Shown: positions 9,588 to 17,854 of the stretch, in pieces
How positions within the stretch are numbered: position 1 is the stretch's first letter
Layout of the letters: each line of letters begins with the position of its first letter
Assembly (NCBI RefSeq): GCF_040892595.1
Contig: NZ_JBFRYB010000001.1
Span: 3,450,392-3,514,391, forward strand
DNA: 64,000 nucleotides
Source of the DNA: Zhongshania sp. R06B22
Lineage (GTDB): Bacteria; Pseudomonadota; Gammaproteobacteria; Pseudomonadales; Spongiibacteraceae
Reading direction: 5' to 3'
Notes under the pieces: model-generated
Database searches by the model: none
Told to the model about the DNA's origin: nothing
What the model saw: the letters and a program-made list of their open reading frames with translations, nothing else
Position numbers and translations under genes: made by a program

Positions 9588-9628
9588 CCGAGCTTGCCAC
9601 CGGCCTTTTAGGCCGGTGGCAAGCTCGG
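9588..9628 (+). terminator. 18-bp perfect hairpin downstream of rpoD
   Basis: CCGAGCTTGCCACCGGCC (9588-9605) is fully complementary to 9611-9628 with a 5-base TTTTA loop. It starts 17 bases after the rpoD stop, where a terminator is expected, but no U-tract follows on either strand. It may be a Rho-dependent end protector or a factor-assisted terminator. Confidence 0.6.
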
Positions 9629-9656
9629 CTCACAATATTTAGACGGAAATTTTACG

Positions 9657-10205
9657 ATGCTAGCGAACACTGCACGCCAGCTATGCAACGCACGTTTTGT
9701 TATTGTTTTACTGGGCCTAATCGCCGGCTGCCAATCTCCACCACCTCCGCAGCATCCAAATCCTACTGCACAAGCAATCTTAACTACCCAAGCCAAAACC
9801 ATCAGTGTTTCGCATGCACAGCAATTACTGCACTCTCAGCAATTCGAAGCAGCTGAAATTGATTTCAAAGCCATACTCAAAACCAGCAGCGATCGCAATG
9901 TCATTCAGCAAGCCCTGGCTGGACTTACGCTGACCTATCTACACCCAGATAGCCCGCTCCTAGATATCACCTTGGCAACCGCCACTATGGACCGCCTCTA
10001 CCAGCAGATGATGCGCTGGCCACAAAGCCAGCCCAACCTAGATCTACTGTTCTTCAGCGTGAAACTCTACCTAGAGCAAAGACTGACCTTAAACCGAGAG
10101 GTTGCCCTACGAGAAAAGGCCGAGGCCAAGCAACAGCAACTTTTAAACGAAGCGCTTACCCTGCAACGGACTATTGAAAAACTACGCCAATTAACACTGC
10201 AGTAG
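9657..10205 (+). CDS. Putative outer-membrane lipoprotein, function unknown
   Basis: I do not recognise a named family. The N-terminus has a hydrophobic signal (FVIVLLGLIAGC) with the lipobox LIAGC and lipidation Cys25, then a Pro-rich linker (SPPPPQHPNP). Residues about 50-130 look helical and may form TPR-like repeats (the QLLHSQQFEAAEIDFKAIL stretch resembles one). The C-terminal 40 residues, rich in Glu, Lys and Gln, are predicted coiled coil. The GGAAA ribosome site fits the chosen ATG. It converges on a sensor-kinase operon 13 bases away, a layout reminiscent of QseG-type lipoproteins beside QseE kinases, but no specific link can be shown. Confidence 0.75.
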   Translation: MLANTARQLCNARFVIVLLGLIAGCQSPPPPQHPNPTAQAILTTQAKTISVSHAQQLLHSQQFEAAEIDFKAILKTSSDRNVIQQALAGLTLTYLHPDSPLLDITLATATMDRLYQQMMRWPQSQPNLDLLFFSVKLYLEQRLTLNREVALREKAEAKQQQLLNEALTLQRTIEKLRQLTLQ

Positions 10206-10218
10206 CGCCCGCCAATAC

Positions 10219-12417
10219 TCAGACACTGCGCTCAAGATAGGCGCCCAACAAACCCCGCAAATTGGCAATATCTTCCTCTGATTGAGCCATCAACACCGGC
10301 ACTGTACGCCAATGTTCGGTGCGTAAATGCGCCACCAAACGGCCGACCTGACCACTATCGCTATGGGGGCCCATTACAATTAATTGCCACGGCAGCTCGG
10401 TTAGTAACTCAGCGACCCGCGTTAAATCACCACTATGATAAGTGTTCCAATGTTCGGCACCGGGAAGCCGCTCAATAACTTGAGCCAGGGTATCGCCCTC
10501 CTCGATAAGCAGCATATTGCCCACCGCCGTTGCCGGCAGTAAATCTCGCACTACCGCAGTCAGCTCATCACTTGCCACCGGCTTCACTAAATAGCCGCTG
10601 GCACCCAGCAACAAGCCCAGATCATGCTCATTCAACATCGACAACATCAGCACCGGCACACTTCCCAGCACCGCATCACCGCGCAAGCTGTGCAACACCT
10701 GCCAGCCATCTAAACCCGGCATCATCACATCTAGCACCACCAAATCAGGCCGATGCTCTCTAGCCATGACCAAGCCTTCCGCGCCCGACGACGCGGTGCG
10801 AACTCGGTAACCTTCGCGACTCAAGACTCGGTGACTTAAATCTAAGGCCGCCAAGTCATCATCAATCACTAAAATATCGCCGCTGGCATTTTTCTTCAAA
10901 GCCGCCAAACTGCCATCACCAGCACCCAGCGGCAGCGTGAGCCTAAATGAAGACCCCGCACCCAGCTCACTGCTGGCAGTAATATTGCCGCCCATAAGCT
11001 CTGCAAATTTCCGTGAGATCGTTAATCCCAAACCCGAGCCACCATACTGTTTGGTGGTCGACAGATCGGCCTGAACAAAGGCGTCAAACACACGCCCCAG
11101 CTGATCTTCACTCATACCTATGCCAGTGTCTTTCACCTCTGCAACTAGATAATCACCGTCCTCTTCGGTCTGCTCAGACACCGTAAGATAAATATCCCCA
11201 GACCGCGTAAATTTGGCCGCATTACTTAGCAGATTCAATAAAATCTGTCGCAGACGAGTGACATCAGTACGAATACGGGCATTCTGCAATTCAAAGTGGC
11301 AGTGCAGAGTATTGCCATTTTTTGCCATTAAGGGCGCGACGGTCCCCTCTACGTCACCCAGCACCGTCTCTATAGCAACATCTTCCCAAAACACCGCCAT
11401 ATGCCCGGATTCAATTTTAGAAATATCCAAGACATCATTAATCAAGGTCAGCAGATGCTTGCCCGCCAATTGAATTTTCTCAAGATCCGGCTGTAAATCG
11501 CCTACTGAGAGCTGCTCTTCTTCGGCAATTTCCTCCAATAACATTTCTGAATACCCAATAATGGCATTCATTGGGGTACGCAACTCGTGGCTCATATTCG
11601 CCAGAAAGCCGCTCTTCGCCTGATTGGCCGCATCCGCTCGTCGACTGGCTTCACGCACCCGACCCATCGCTTGGCGCAGACTGGATGCCATATCATTAAA
11701 GGAGTTCGCCAGCTGACCAAATTCATCGTGGCCCATGTCGGCAATGCTGTAATCAAAATTACCACGGCTCCATTCAGAGGTACCCTTTTGCAACTGTCGA
11801 ATCGCACGTCGGGTATACCGGGTCATGTAATACCCAAGTACAAAGGTGGTAATTAGCGCTAATAAGAACACCCCCAATGCGACCTTGTTAGTCATGCTAA
11901 CAACCTCGCGGAGTCTCACGTTTATTTCATCTGAACGCGTTAGCAAATACCATTCGTTGGCACTAATACGCGAACTTAAAGCTTCGTACTCTCGCTGTAA
12001 TTCTTCGCCACGCGGCCCATCATTAGATTGCAGAAAATCACGCCAATGCTGCAGCAATAGCGCCGCCTCTAGCGGCTCGTAACGCCCCGCCTCCAAATAC
12101 TCTTGTAGGTCGCCATTCAACTCCTGCTCCAGCGCCACCAAAGCATCAATGCCGCGCAACAACTCCTTGCGCTCCTGCCCCGTGATACCACTTTGCGAGC
12201 CCGAATCCGCCAAGGCATCAACCACCAGTATTTTCCGCTGGGAGCTATACATGCGTTGACTAAAATCATTCAACTCAGATTGAGTGCGAATAACATGTTG
12301 CAGTAGCCACACATTGCGCCGCCTAGTGTCATTCCCCCACACCTGAATCAATACACTGCCGAGTGACAGCACCAGAATGGCGACAAACGAGAAAGTTAAG
12401 CGACGGGTAAAACTCAT
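10219..12417 (-). CDS. Membrane hybrid sensor histidine kinase (HAMP-HisKA-HATPase-REC)
   Basis: This is an inner-membrane phosphorelay kinase. Residues about 8-27 and 178-198 are membrane helices enclosing a mostly helical periplasmic sensor. A HAMP linker follows (MTRYTRRAIRQLQKG onward), then a HisKA domain with FLANMSHELRTPMN (phospho-His about 277). The HATPase domain has NLLSNAAKF, VKDTGIGM and GGSGLGL. The receiver has VIDDD, the phospho-Asp in VVLDVMMPGLDGW and LVKP. The last 120 residues (LLIEEGDTLAQV onward) look like a second, degenerate receiver-like domain without a clear phosphorylation site. Its ATG overlaps the stop of the upstream receiver gene (ATGA), so the two are translationally coupled. 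The signal is unknown. Confidence 0.92.
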   Translation of the reverse strand: MSFTRRLTFSFVAILVLSLGSVLIQVWGNDTRRRNVWLLQHVIRTQSELNDFSQRMYSSQRKILVVDALADSGSQSGITGQERKELLRGIDALVALEQELNGDLQEYLEAGRYEPLEAALLLQHWRDFLQSNDGPRGEELQREYEALSSRISANEWYLLTRSDEINVRLREVVSMTNKVALGVFLLALITTFVLGYYMTRYTRRAIRQLQKGTSEWSRGNFDYSIADMGHDEFGQLANSFNDMASSLRQAMGRVREASRRADAANQAKSGFLANMSHELRTPMNAIIGYSEMLLEEIAEEEQLSVGDLQPDLEKIQLAGKHLLTLINDVLDISKIESGHMAVFWEDVAIETVLGDVEGTVAPLMAKNGNTLHCHFELQNARIRTDVTRLRQILLNLLSNAAKFTRSGDIYLTVSEQTEEDGDYLVAEVKDTGIGMSEDQLGRVFDAFVQADLSTTKQYGGSGLGLTISRKFAELMGGNITASSELGAGSSFRLTLPLGAGDGSLAALKKNASGDILVIDDDLAALDLSHRVLSREGYRVRTASSGAEGLVMAREHRPDLVVLDVMMPGLDGWQVLHSLRGDAVLGSVPVLMLSMLNEHDLGLLLGASGYLVKPVASDELTAVVRDLLPATAVGNMLLIEEGDTLAQVIERLPGAEHWNTYHSGDLTRVAELLTELPWQLIVMGPHSDSGQVGRLVAHLRTEHWRTVPVLMAQSEEDIANLRGLLGAYLERSV

Positions 12418-12788
12418 TCAGGAGTACCAAGCAGATGTTCAATTTTCCCTAATAACCTCGGCAAATCGACCGGCTTAGTATCGTAATCATCGCAACCCGC
12501 CAAGAGCGCCCGCTGACGATCATCAGCCATGGCATGTGCGGTTAAAGCGATAATAGGAATCGTCTGCAGTACATCATGGCTCTTCATTTCTCTTGCAACC
12601 TGCCAGCCATCCTTAACCGGCAAACTCATATCTAATAGCATCAAATCAGGTTTAGCCTGCAGCAAGCACATGTCGATCCCCTGCTGACCATCCACCGCCA
12701 GCAATACGTCGTAGCCTTTACGCATTAAGCGCCGGCTCAACATATCGCGGTTCATTTCATTGTCTTCGACCAGCAATATTGTTGGCAT
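12414..12788 (-). CDS. Single-domain response regulator (CheY-like)
   Basis: This is a stand-alone receiver of about 124 residues with no output domain. The N-terminal VEDNEMNRD acidic pocket, the phospho-Asp in LMLLDMSLPVKDGW, the switch Thr in IIALTAHAM and the conserved Lys in DYDTKPVD are all present. The MPTILLVEDN start is chosen; four codons upstream (MGAV) are in frame but atypical. It overlaps the hybrid kinase by four bases and follows the REC-cyclase gene by 15 bases. It could therefore relay phosphate between the two, or act by protein contact like DivK. Confidence 0.92.
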   Translation of the reverse strand: MPTILLVEDNEMNRDMLSRRLMRKGYDVLLAVDGQQGIDMCLLQAKPDLMLLDMSLPVKDGWQVAREMKSHDVLQTIPIIALTAHAMADDRQRALLAGCDDYDTKPVDLPRLLGKIEHLLGTPE

Positions 12789-12803
12789 TACAGCACCCAT
12801 ACC

Positions 12804-14678
12804 TTATTGACTAAATGCACTTTTCAGCACCTGCTCTAGCTCTGAACTTGTCGATGTTAGGGTCAAAATATACTGGTACTCTAGGTCTGGGCTCTGCGCC
12901 GTAATTTTTGCATAGCAAGCCACATCAAAGCCGTCGATACTCACATCCGCCAACATCGGCAGTGCCTCGCTGCTAGTAATTCGCAATTGCTCGCCGGCGC
13001 GCGCATGTAGCTCTACTGAGTACTGCTTAGACGCCGTTTGCTTACCTGCCATTAAGGTGAGATTTAAATGCATTTTAGTACTGCACAACTGCCACTGATC
13101 CGCGCTAGGCGTCAGCAGTAAATCGTAGGGAATCCCCACCCCTAAAATCTCTATCAGCTCTAAGGCATCACCCATGCCTTTTAGCGATACCGGCACACTG
13201 TCGCCAGACAGTATCTCAATAGAGGCTGCCGCCACTGTGGCCGGTGCTGCCAATATCTGGCCGCCTACCGTGCAAGACTCAATACGGCCAGCAAGATTAA
13301 CATTGTGTCCAACCACGCCGTACTTAGAGCGCAGGTCTGAGCCCACATTCCCAGCGACGACATCGCCGGTATTCAAACCAATACCCATGGAAATTTCTGG
13401 TAGGCCATCAGCTAGATTACGAGCGTTAACGTCTTTTATGGCAAGCTGCATCGCCACCGCGCAGGCCAAAGCGCGATCACAATCATCTTTATCACTTAGC
13501 GGGGCGCCAAAAATCACTAGAATACCGTCGCCCACAAACTCATCGACGGTCCCTCTAAAGCGCTGAATAACCTCAGTCATCTCACCAAAATAATTATTCA
13601 ACAACTTCACGCACTGCTGGGGACCTAACTGCTGACTCAATGCTGAAAACCCGCGGATATCTGCCATTAAAATGGTGACCTGGCGCAGCTCGCCACCCAG
13701 TTCCAAACCGTCGCTATCATCTAAAAGGCGCTGAACAATTTCATCTGACAAATAGCGGCCAAATATCTTGCGAATAAAGCGCTGACTTTTTTCTAACTCC
13801 GCAAGATACTCACGCTCCCGGTCTCGCCAGCCCTTAGCCTCTAACAAGGCGCTGATTCTGGCTCGCAACAAGGTCCCATTTACCGGCTTGAGCAAGTAGT
13901 CGCTGGCGCCAGCATCAATACACCTTACAGCGCCCTCCTCATCCTGCATTCCACTCACAACCACCACAGGTATACGGCGCAAAGCCTCGTCACCGCGAAT
14001 AACCTGCAGAACCTCATAACCGTTCATATCCGGCATCACCAGATCAAGCAAGACTAAATCTGGCTCGGCGCTGCGCATAATCTCTAAACAGCGCTCGCCG
14101 CTCGCGGCTTCTATCACCATATAATTTTGACGCTGTAACTGATGTGCCAATAAATCACGGCTACTGTCATTGTCATCTACCACCAAAATACTAGCGGCCA
14201 TATGCTCTTGATCATCGCGGATAATACCGCGCTTAAAGCTTTTGAAAATCTCTGCTATCGGGTCTGAAGCCGCCTTGTCATCATCACTTAAATCAAAGTG
14301 TTCCAAACGGCCCTGAAACAACCTCGATTGGTGGCGAATTTGGCGAATATAGTCGCAGGCTTGCTCATCGTCACAATCCTCAAGCAAGATATCGCCAAAA
14401 CCATCCACCAGCCCGATAGCATTGCGCAAATCATGTCGCAATCGGGACAACTCGGTTTGAGAGTCTGCTGACAACGTGGAGACAGAGCCCAACATCTCGA
14501 TCATCGTCGATGCCGCCTTAGCGATTTTCTTTACATCGGCTGTTAATTCAGCCGAATGTGAAATCACCGCCAACTCTAGCAATGCCTCAGTAAAGGCAAA
14601 TACCGAGGCGAGTGGCGCCTGCAAGGACTGACGTTGATCATCCAAATACGCTTTAAAAATACGATCGCGATTACTCAA
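12804..14678 (-). CDS. Receiver-linked class III nucleotide cyclase with N-terminal H-box domain
   Basis: This 624-residue multi-domain signalling protein is first in its operon. Residues 1-130 are helical and contain an H-box-like RHDLRNAIG (His82) but no ATPase domain follows. A receiver lies at about 161-280 (VVDDNDSSRD, phospho-Asp212 in LLDLVMPDMNG, Lys264). It is followed by a coiled linker and a class III cyclase domain at about 330-510. In the cyclase, metal ligands Asp340 (MADIRGFS) and Asp384 (FVGDG) and the transition-state pair Asn461/Arg465 (VNLAGRIE) are kept. The purine-selecting position before VVGHNVN is Gly454 rather than the usual Asp or Thr, so cAMP versus another product cannot be called. 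The last 100 residues form a beta-rich domain of unknown type. The start is TTG, supported by a GGAGG six bases upstream. Confidence 0.9.
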   Translation of the reverse strand: MSNRDRIFKAYLDDQRQSLQAPLASVFAFTEALLELAVISHSAELTADVKKIAKAASTMIEMLGSVSTLSADSQTELSRLRHDLRNAIGLVDGFGDILLEDCDDEQACDYIRQIRHQSRLFQGRLEHFDLSDDDKAASDPIAEIFKSFKRGIIRDDQEHMAASILVVDDNDSSRDLLAHQLQRQNYMVIEAASGERCLEIMRSAEPDLVLLDLVMPDMNGYEVLQVIRGDEALRRIPVVVVSGMQDEEGAVRCIDAGASDYLLKPVNGTLLRARISALLEAKGWRDREREYLAELEKSQRFIRKIFGRYLSDEIVQRLLDDSDGLELGGELRQVTILMADIRGFSALSQQLGPQQCVKLLNNYFGEMTEVIQRFRGTVDEFVGDGILVIFGAPLSDKDDCDRALACAVAMQLAIKDVNARNLADGLPEISMGIGLNTGDVVAGNVGSDLRSKYGVVGHNVNLAGRIESCTVGGQILAAPATVAAASIEILSGDSVPVSLKGMGDALELIEILGVGIPYDLLLTPSADQWQLCSTKMHLNLTLMAGKQTASKQYSVELHARAGEQLRITSSEALPMLADVSIDGFDVACYAKITAQSPDLEYQYILTLTSTSSELEQVLKSAFSQ

Positions 14679-14779
14679 GCACGGCCTCCAACATTAAAAA
14701 TGACAGCCCAGATTATTGCACTTCAACGGCAAAATAGCATACGCACAGCGATTTCTGTTAACACAGCGAGTCCAAGCAC

Positions 14780-14808
14780 TGGCCAACCCCGCCACTGCAC
14801 TCTATAAT
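14780..14808 (+). promoter_or_regulatory. Candidate sigma-70 promoter upstream of the tRNA gene
   Basis: TGGCCA (14780-14785, four of six matches to TTGACA), a 17-base spacer and a perfect TATAAT (14803-14808) lie about 200 bases before the tRNA. It also lies in the gap upstream of the minus-strand cyclase operon. The strict spacing makes it credible, though the long leader before the tRNA is unusual. Confidence 0.5.
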
Positions 14809-15005
14809 GCGCGCACGTTTTAAGGTGCGTAGATCTTCTACCGATCCCTCGCCCACAGCAATCTTATCCAGTTGCAAGAAGCACCCAACTAAATAAGAGA
14901 GCTGAAAACAGGGTAATCACTAAAAAGAACAAACACGCGCAGCGTGTGAAAGGCTGATTTATCAGCAACACGCTAGCGGTACATTGCGGCAGCGTTTAAA
15001 AATAA

Positions 15006-15082
15006 GGGCCTTTAGCTCAGTTGGTTAGAGCATCCGACTCATAATCGGCAGGTCCCCAGTTCAAGTCTGGGAAGGCCCACCA
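15006..15082 (+). tRNA. tRNA with CAT anticodon, probably tRNA-Ile2 (lysidine-modified)
   Basis: A 77-base cloverleaf with encoded CCA. The acceptor GGGCCTT pairs perfectly with AAGGCCC, the D stem is GCTC/GAGC, the anticodon loop CTCATAA gives CAT, and the T stem is CCCAG/CTGGG around TTCAAGT. The anticodon stem has one U-C mismatch at its outermost pair. CAT can be elongator Met, initiator Met or Ile2. The GGGCC acceptor and the GACTCATAATC anticodon arm resemble gammaproteobacterial tRNA-Ile2, read as AUA-specific after TilS lysidine modification. Elongator Met is the alternative; the perfectly paired first base of the acceptor argues against initiator tRNA. Confidence 0.95.
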
Positions 15083-15680
15083 TTTTTACTTTATTTTCAA
15101 AAGAGCGTGCTCTTGAAAGCATAGATTGGCCGGAATGGCCACGCTATGATTACAGCGAAACCACAGCTTGATCACGCACGGCCAGCCCACCTAAAACATA
15201 TTCCCTTTAGAGGCGCTCCTGGCGGTTGCGGCCACTCATCACCCATTAAACTTCTGCTTACTTTGATCCAGCACTTCCAGGTGACGATAACGCCGCGAAA
15301 GTCCCATTTTCAATCATGCGTTTACTGCAACATAATTGGGTCAATCTGTTTTACAAATATTTAACTCCAATGAATATAAATCAATCGCAATTCAACACCA
15401 GTCTATCGCTCAGTAATTGCATGCCGAGTTTTCACTAAGCCCAGCATTCAACCCTGTTTGTGCCGCAGGTTATTGTAAAAATAACCATTCGGTAGATATT
15501 CGCCTTTAGCTCATAGCTATGACCGTTGTAAACAGGCGCTTTGAAAGCGGTATTGGCAATACCCCATCAAAGAACAGTCTGATAAAGTACCTATCCAATA
15601 ATTGTATCTGTCGGCTCTACTTATTCAGTAGGTAGACATCACTTAAACAGGATCTGCTACGCAGAAGGTAAGGAGAAAAC
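15083..15680. other. Gene-free spacer between tRNA and acyl-CoA ligase
   Basis: No convincing coding region was seen in these 598 bases; the only frame of any length (15146-15364) has no family resemblance. A T-rich stretch directly after the tRNA, followed by the small palindrome AAGAGC/GCTCTT near 15101-15114, may help end the tRNA transcript. The TGGCC/GGCCA mini-hairpin near 15128 recalls the repeat units at the right end of the window. The last 20 bases hold a good AAGGAG ribosome site for the next gene. Confidence 0.5.
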
Positions 15681-17372
15681 ATGGCTCTTACTAACACATC
15701 CACCGGCCTTGATGGCCTATATCATTGGGAAAAAAACCTTCCTAACAAGGTATACCTGACCCAACCCTATGATGGCGGACAGACCATTGACTACACTTGG
15801 GCAGAAGTTGGTAAGGAAGCACGCCGCATGGCGACTTATCTCAAATCCCTCAACTACCCTGCCGGCAGCAACATCGCGCTGATATCCAAAAATTGCGCGC
15901 ACTGGATTATTGCGGATCTGGCCATCTGGCTTGCAGGCCATGTCAGCGTGCCGCTCTACCCCACCTTGAATTCTGAAACGGTAAAATACATCCTCGATCA
16001 TAGTGAAGCCAAACTGCTGTTTATCGGCAAGTTGGACGACTGGGATATGATGAAGGCCGGTATTCCAGCCGATATACCCAAGATCAACCTCCCGCTTTCA
16101 CCCGCTCAGGAAGAACTGCCCGCAGATTGCATGAAATGGTATGACGCCATCCAGGGCGTTGAGCCCATGAGCGAAAACCCTGTACGCGGCCAAGACGAGA
16201 TGGCAACCATCGTCTACACCTCGGGTAGTACCGGCCTCCCCAAAGGGGTGATGACCAGTTTCGGCGCCATTGCTGCGTCGGCCAGCTTCCTTGCCAACAT
16301 AACTGACGTGAGTCCTGAATCCCGGGTTATCTCTTACCTGCCACTCGCACACGTATATGAGCGTGTGGCGATTGAGGCCAATACGCTACGTTACGGCTCA
16401 CATGTATTCTTTGCAGAAGAGCTGAACACCTTTCCGGCCGACCTGCGCCGAGCACGTCCCACCTTCTTCCATTCCGTGCCTCGCCTCTGGGTAAAATTCC
16501 AGCTGGGCGTTATGGCTAAGATTGGCGAGAAAAAGTTTAACCGCCTTATGAAGCTGCCTATTATTCGCGGGATCATCAAGAAAAAGATTCTTACCCAGCT
16601 TGGGCTTGAGAACGTAAAGATTGCCGCAACAGGATCAGCACCTCTGCCTCCAAACGTCATCGCCTGGTATCGCAACCTTGGTCTTGAACTGCTTGAAGGC
16701 TATGGCATGACCGAAAACTTCGCCTATTCACATTGTTCACTGCCTGGCCGCAGTCGTGTCGGCTATGTAGGTCATTCGCAGGAAGGCGTGACCACCGAAA
16801 TCGCCGATAACGGCGAGATTCTGATAAAGAGTCCCGCTAATATGATGGGCTACTATAAGAATCCTGAAAAAACCGCCGAAGACCTTACCGAAGATGGCTT
16901 CTTAAAAACCGGAGACATGGGCGAGCTTGATGAAGATGGTCGTCTGAAAATTACCGGTCGTGTAAAGGAGCTGTTCAAAACCAGCAAGGGTAAATACGTT
17001 GCTCCTGTGCCAATCGAGAACAAGCTTTGCGCCCACCGCAATATCGAAGTGGTCTGTATAGCCGGTGCCAACCAAACGCAACCCTATGGACTGGTGCTGC
17101 TCTCTGAAGATGATCTTGCCGCCCGCGCTAAAGGTAATCTTGATGAAGCAGCCCTAACCGAGGAATTCACCAAGCTACTTACGGAAGTAAATGCCACCCT
17201 CGACCCACATGAGCATGTGAAATTCCTCCTTGTCGTCAAGGATACTTGGTCTATCGAAAATGGCTTCCTGACCCCAACCATGAAGATCAAGCGCAATATT
17301 ATTGAAGACCACTACGCACCCAATATCGACGCGTGGTACGGCGCTAAGAAAAAGGTCATCTGGGAAAGTTAA
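15681..17372 (+). CDS. AMP-dependent acyl-CoA synthetase (long-chain fatty acid ligase family)
   Basis: This ANL-superfamily ligase activates a carboxylic acid with ATP and joins it to CoA. Motifs in order are the P-loop YTSGSTGLPKG (about 179-189), SYLPLAHVYER, the adenine-binding GYGMTE, the TGDMGELDEDG Asp motif, the GRVKELFKTSKGKYV hinge, and the C-terminal lysine region (TPTMKIKRN). At 563 residues it fits long-chain (FadD/FACS-like) ligases, which share the LPLAHVYER block; the true chain length is not readable from sequence. An AAGGAG site precedes the ATG. It stands alone, followed by two hairpins in the next gap. Confidence 0.9.
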   Translation: MALTNTSTGLDGLYHWEKNLPNKVYLTQPYDGGQTIDYTWAEVGKEARRMATYLKSLNYPAGSNIALISKNCAHWIIADLAIWLAGHVSVPLYPTLNSETVKYILDHSEAKLLFIGKLDDWDMMKAGIPADIPKINLPLSPAQEELPADCMKWYDAIQGVEPMSENPVRGQDEMATIVYTSGSTGLPKGVMTSFGAIAASASFLANITDVSPESRVISYLPLAHVYERVAIEANTLRYGSHVFFAEELNTFPADLRRARPTFFHSVPRLWVKFQLGVMAKIGEKKFNRLMKLPIIRGIIKKKILTQLGLENVKIAATGSAPLPPNVIAWYRNLGLELLEGYGMTENFAYSHCSLPGRSRVGYVGHSQEGVTTEIADNGEILIKSPANMMGYYKNPEKTAEDLTEDGFLKTGDMGELDEDGRLKITGRVKELFKTSKGKYVAPVPIENKLCAHRNIEVVCIAGANQTQPYGLVLLSEDDLAARAKGNLDEAALTEEFTKLLTEVNATLDPHEHVKFLLVVKDTWSIENGFLTPTMKIKRNIIEDHYAPNIDAWYGAKKKVIWES

Positions 17373-17854
17373 CTTTAGAGATACCTAAAAAGTGATCTCG
17401 CCCGGATTTAAGGGACATCAAAAGCTACGCCAATAAAGGTTTCCTATATGGAGTACACATATAGGAAACCTCGCAATCAAACTTACACCCTGCAAGACGA
17501 TCTCGCCGCCAGCTCAGTCTGAACTGGCGCATGAGATCAGCGTCACCCCTTATGAAAAACCTTTCAAGTGCGCATCACCGCTATACCCAGTAGCGAGACC
17601 TTGTCGGTGACCCTCTTCAAATCTCTATTAGGACGCTAACGCTAAACCTGCGCCGACTATAGCTTTATAGGCCCTCTTTAAGGCCAGTGGCTATCTGGAG
17701 CCACCATTATCAGAGCAACTCGGCCTGTTATGGCGTGGACGCAAAAGCGCGTGTTCCGCCTATACTTAAGAAGTCGCTCACGCTTATGTGTACACTCCCC
17801 CGCTTGCGACGCTATTTTTAAGGTCCGCGCCCCCACGCCACGAGAAGTAAACCA
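17373..17854. other. Gene-free gap with two inverted repeats
   Basis: No gene is visible in these 482 bases. A perfect 14-bp hairpin sits at 17437-17471 and a nested inverted repeat at 17499-17538 (GATCTC/GAGATC outside CGCCAG/CTGGCG). Either may end the ligase transcript, but neither has a U-tract. The right part should hold the hflX promoter; no clear hexamers were identified. Confidence 0.45.
17437..17471 (+). repeat. Perfect 14-bp inverted repeat (hairpin) after acyl-CoA ligase
   Basis: AGGTTTCCTATATG (17437-17450) is exactly complementary to 17458-17471, with a 7-base loop. It lies 65 bases after the ligase stop. No T-run follows, so it may be an RNA-stabilising hairpin or a protein-binding dyad rather than an intrinsic terminator. 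Confidence 0.6.

Noticed and set aside
15006..15082. Initiator tRNA-Met
   Set aside because: The first acceptor pair is fully matched, unlike bacterial initiator tRNA, and the anticodon stem lacks the three G-C pairs next to the loop.
15146..15364. 72-codon open frame after the tRNA
   Set aside because: No ribosome site, no family resemblance and unusual composition; treated as spacer.
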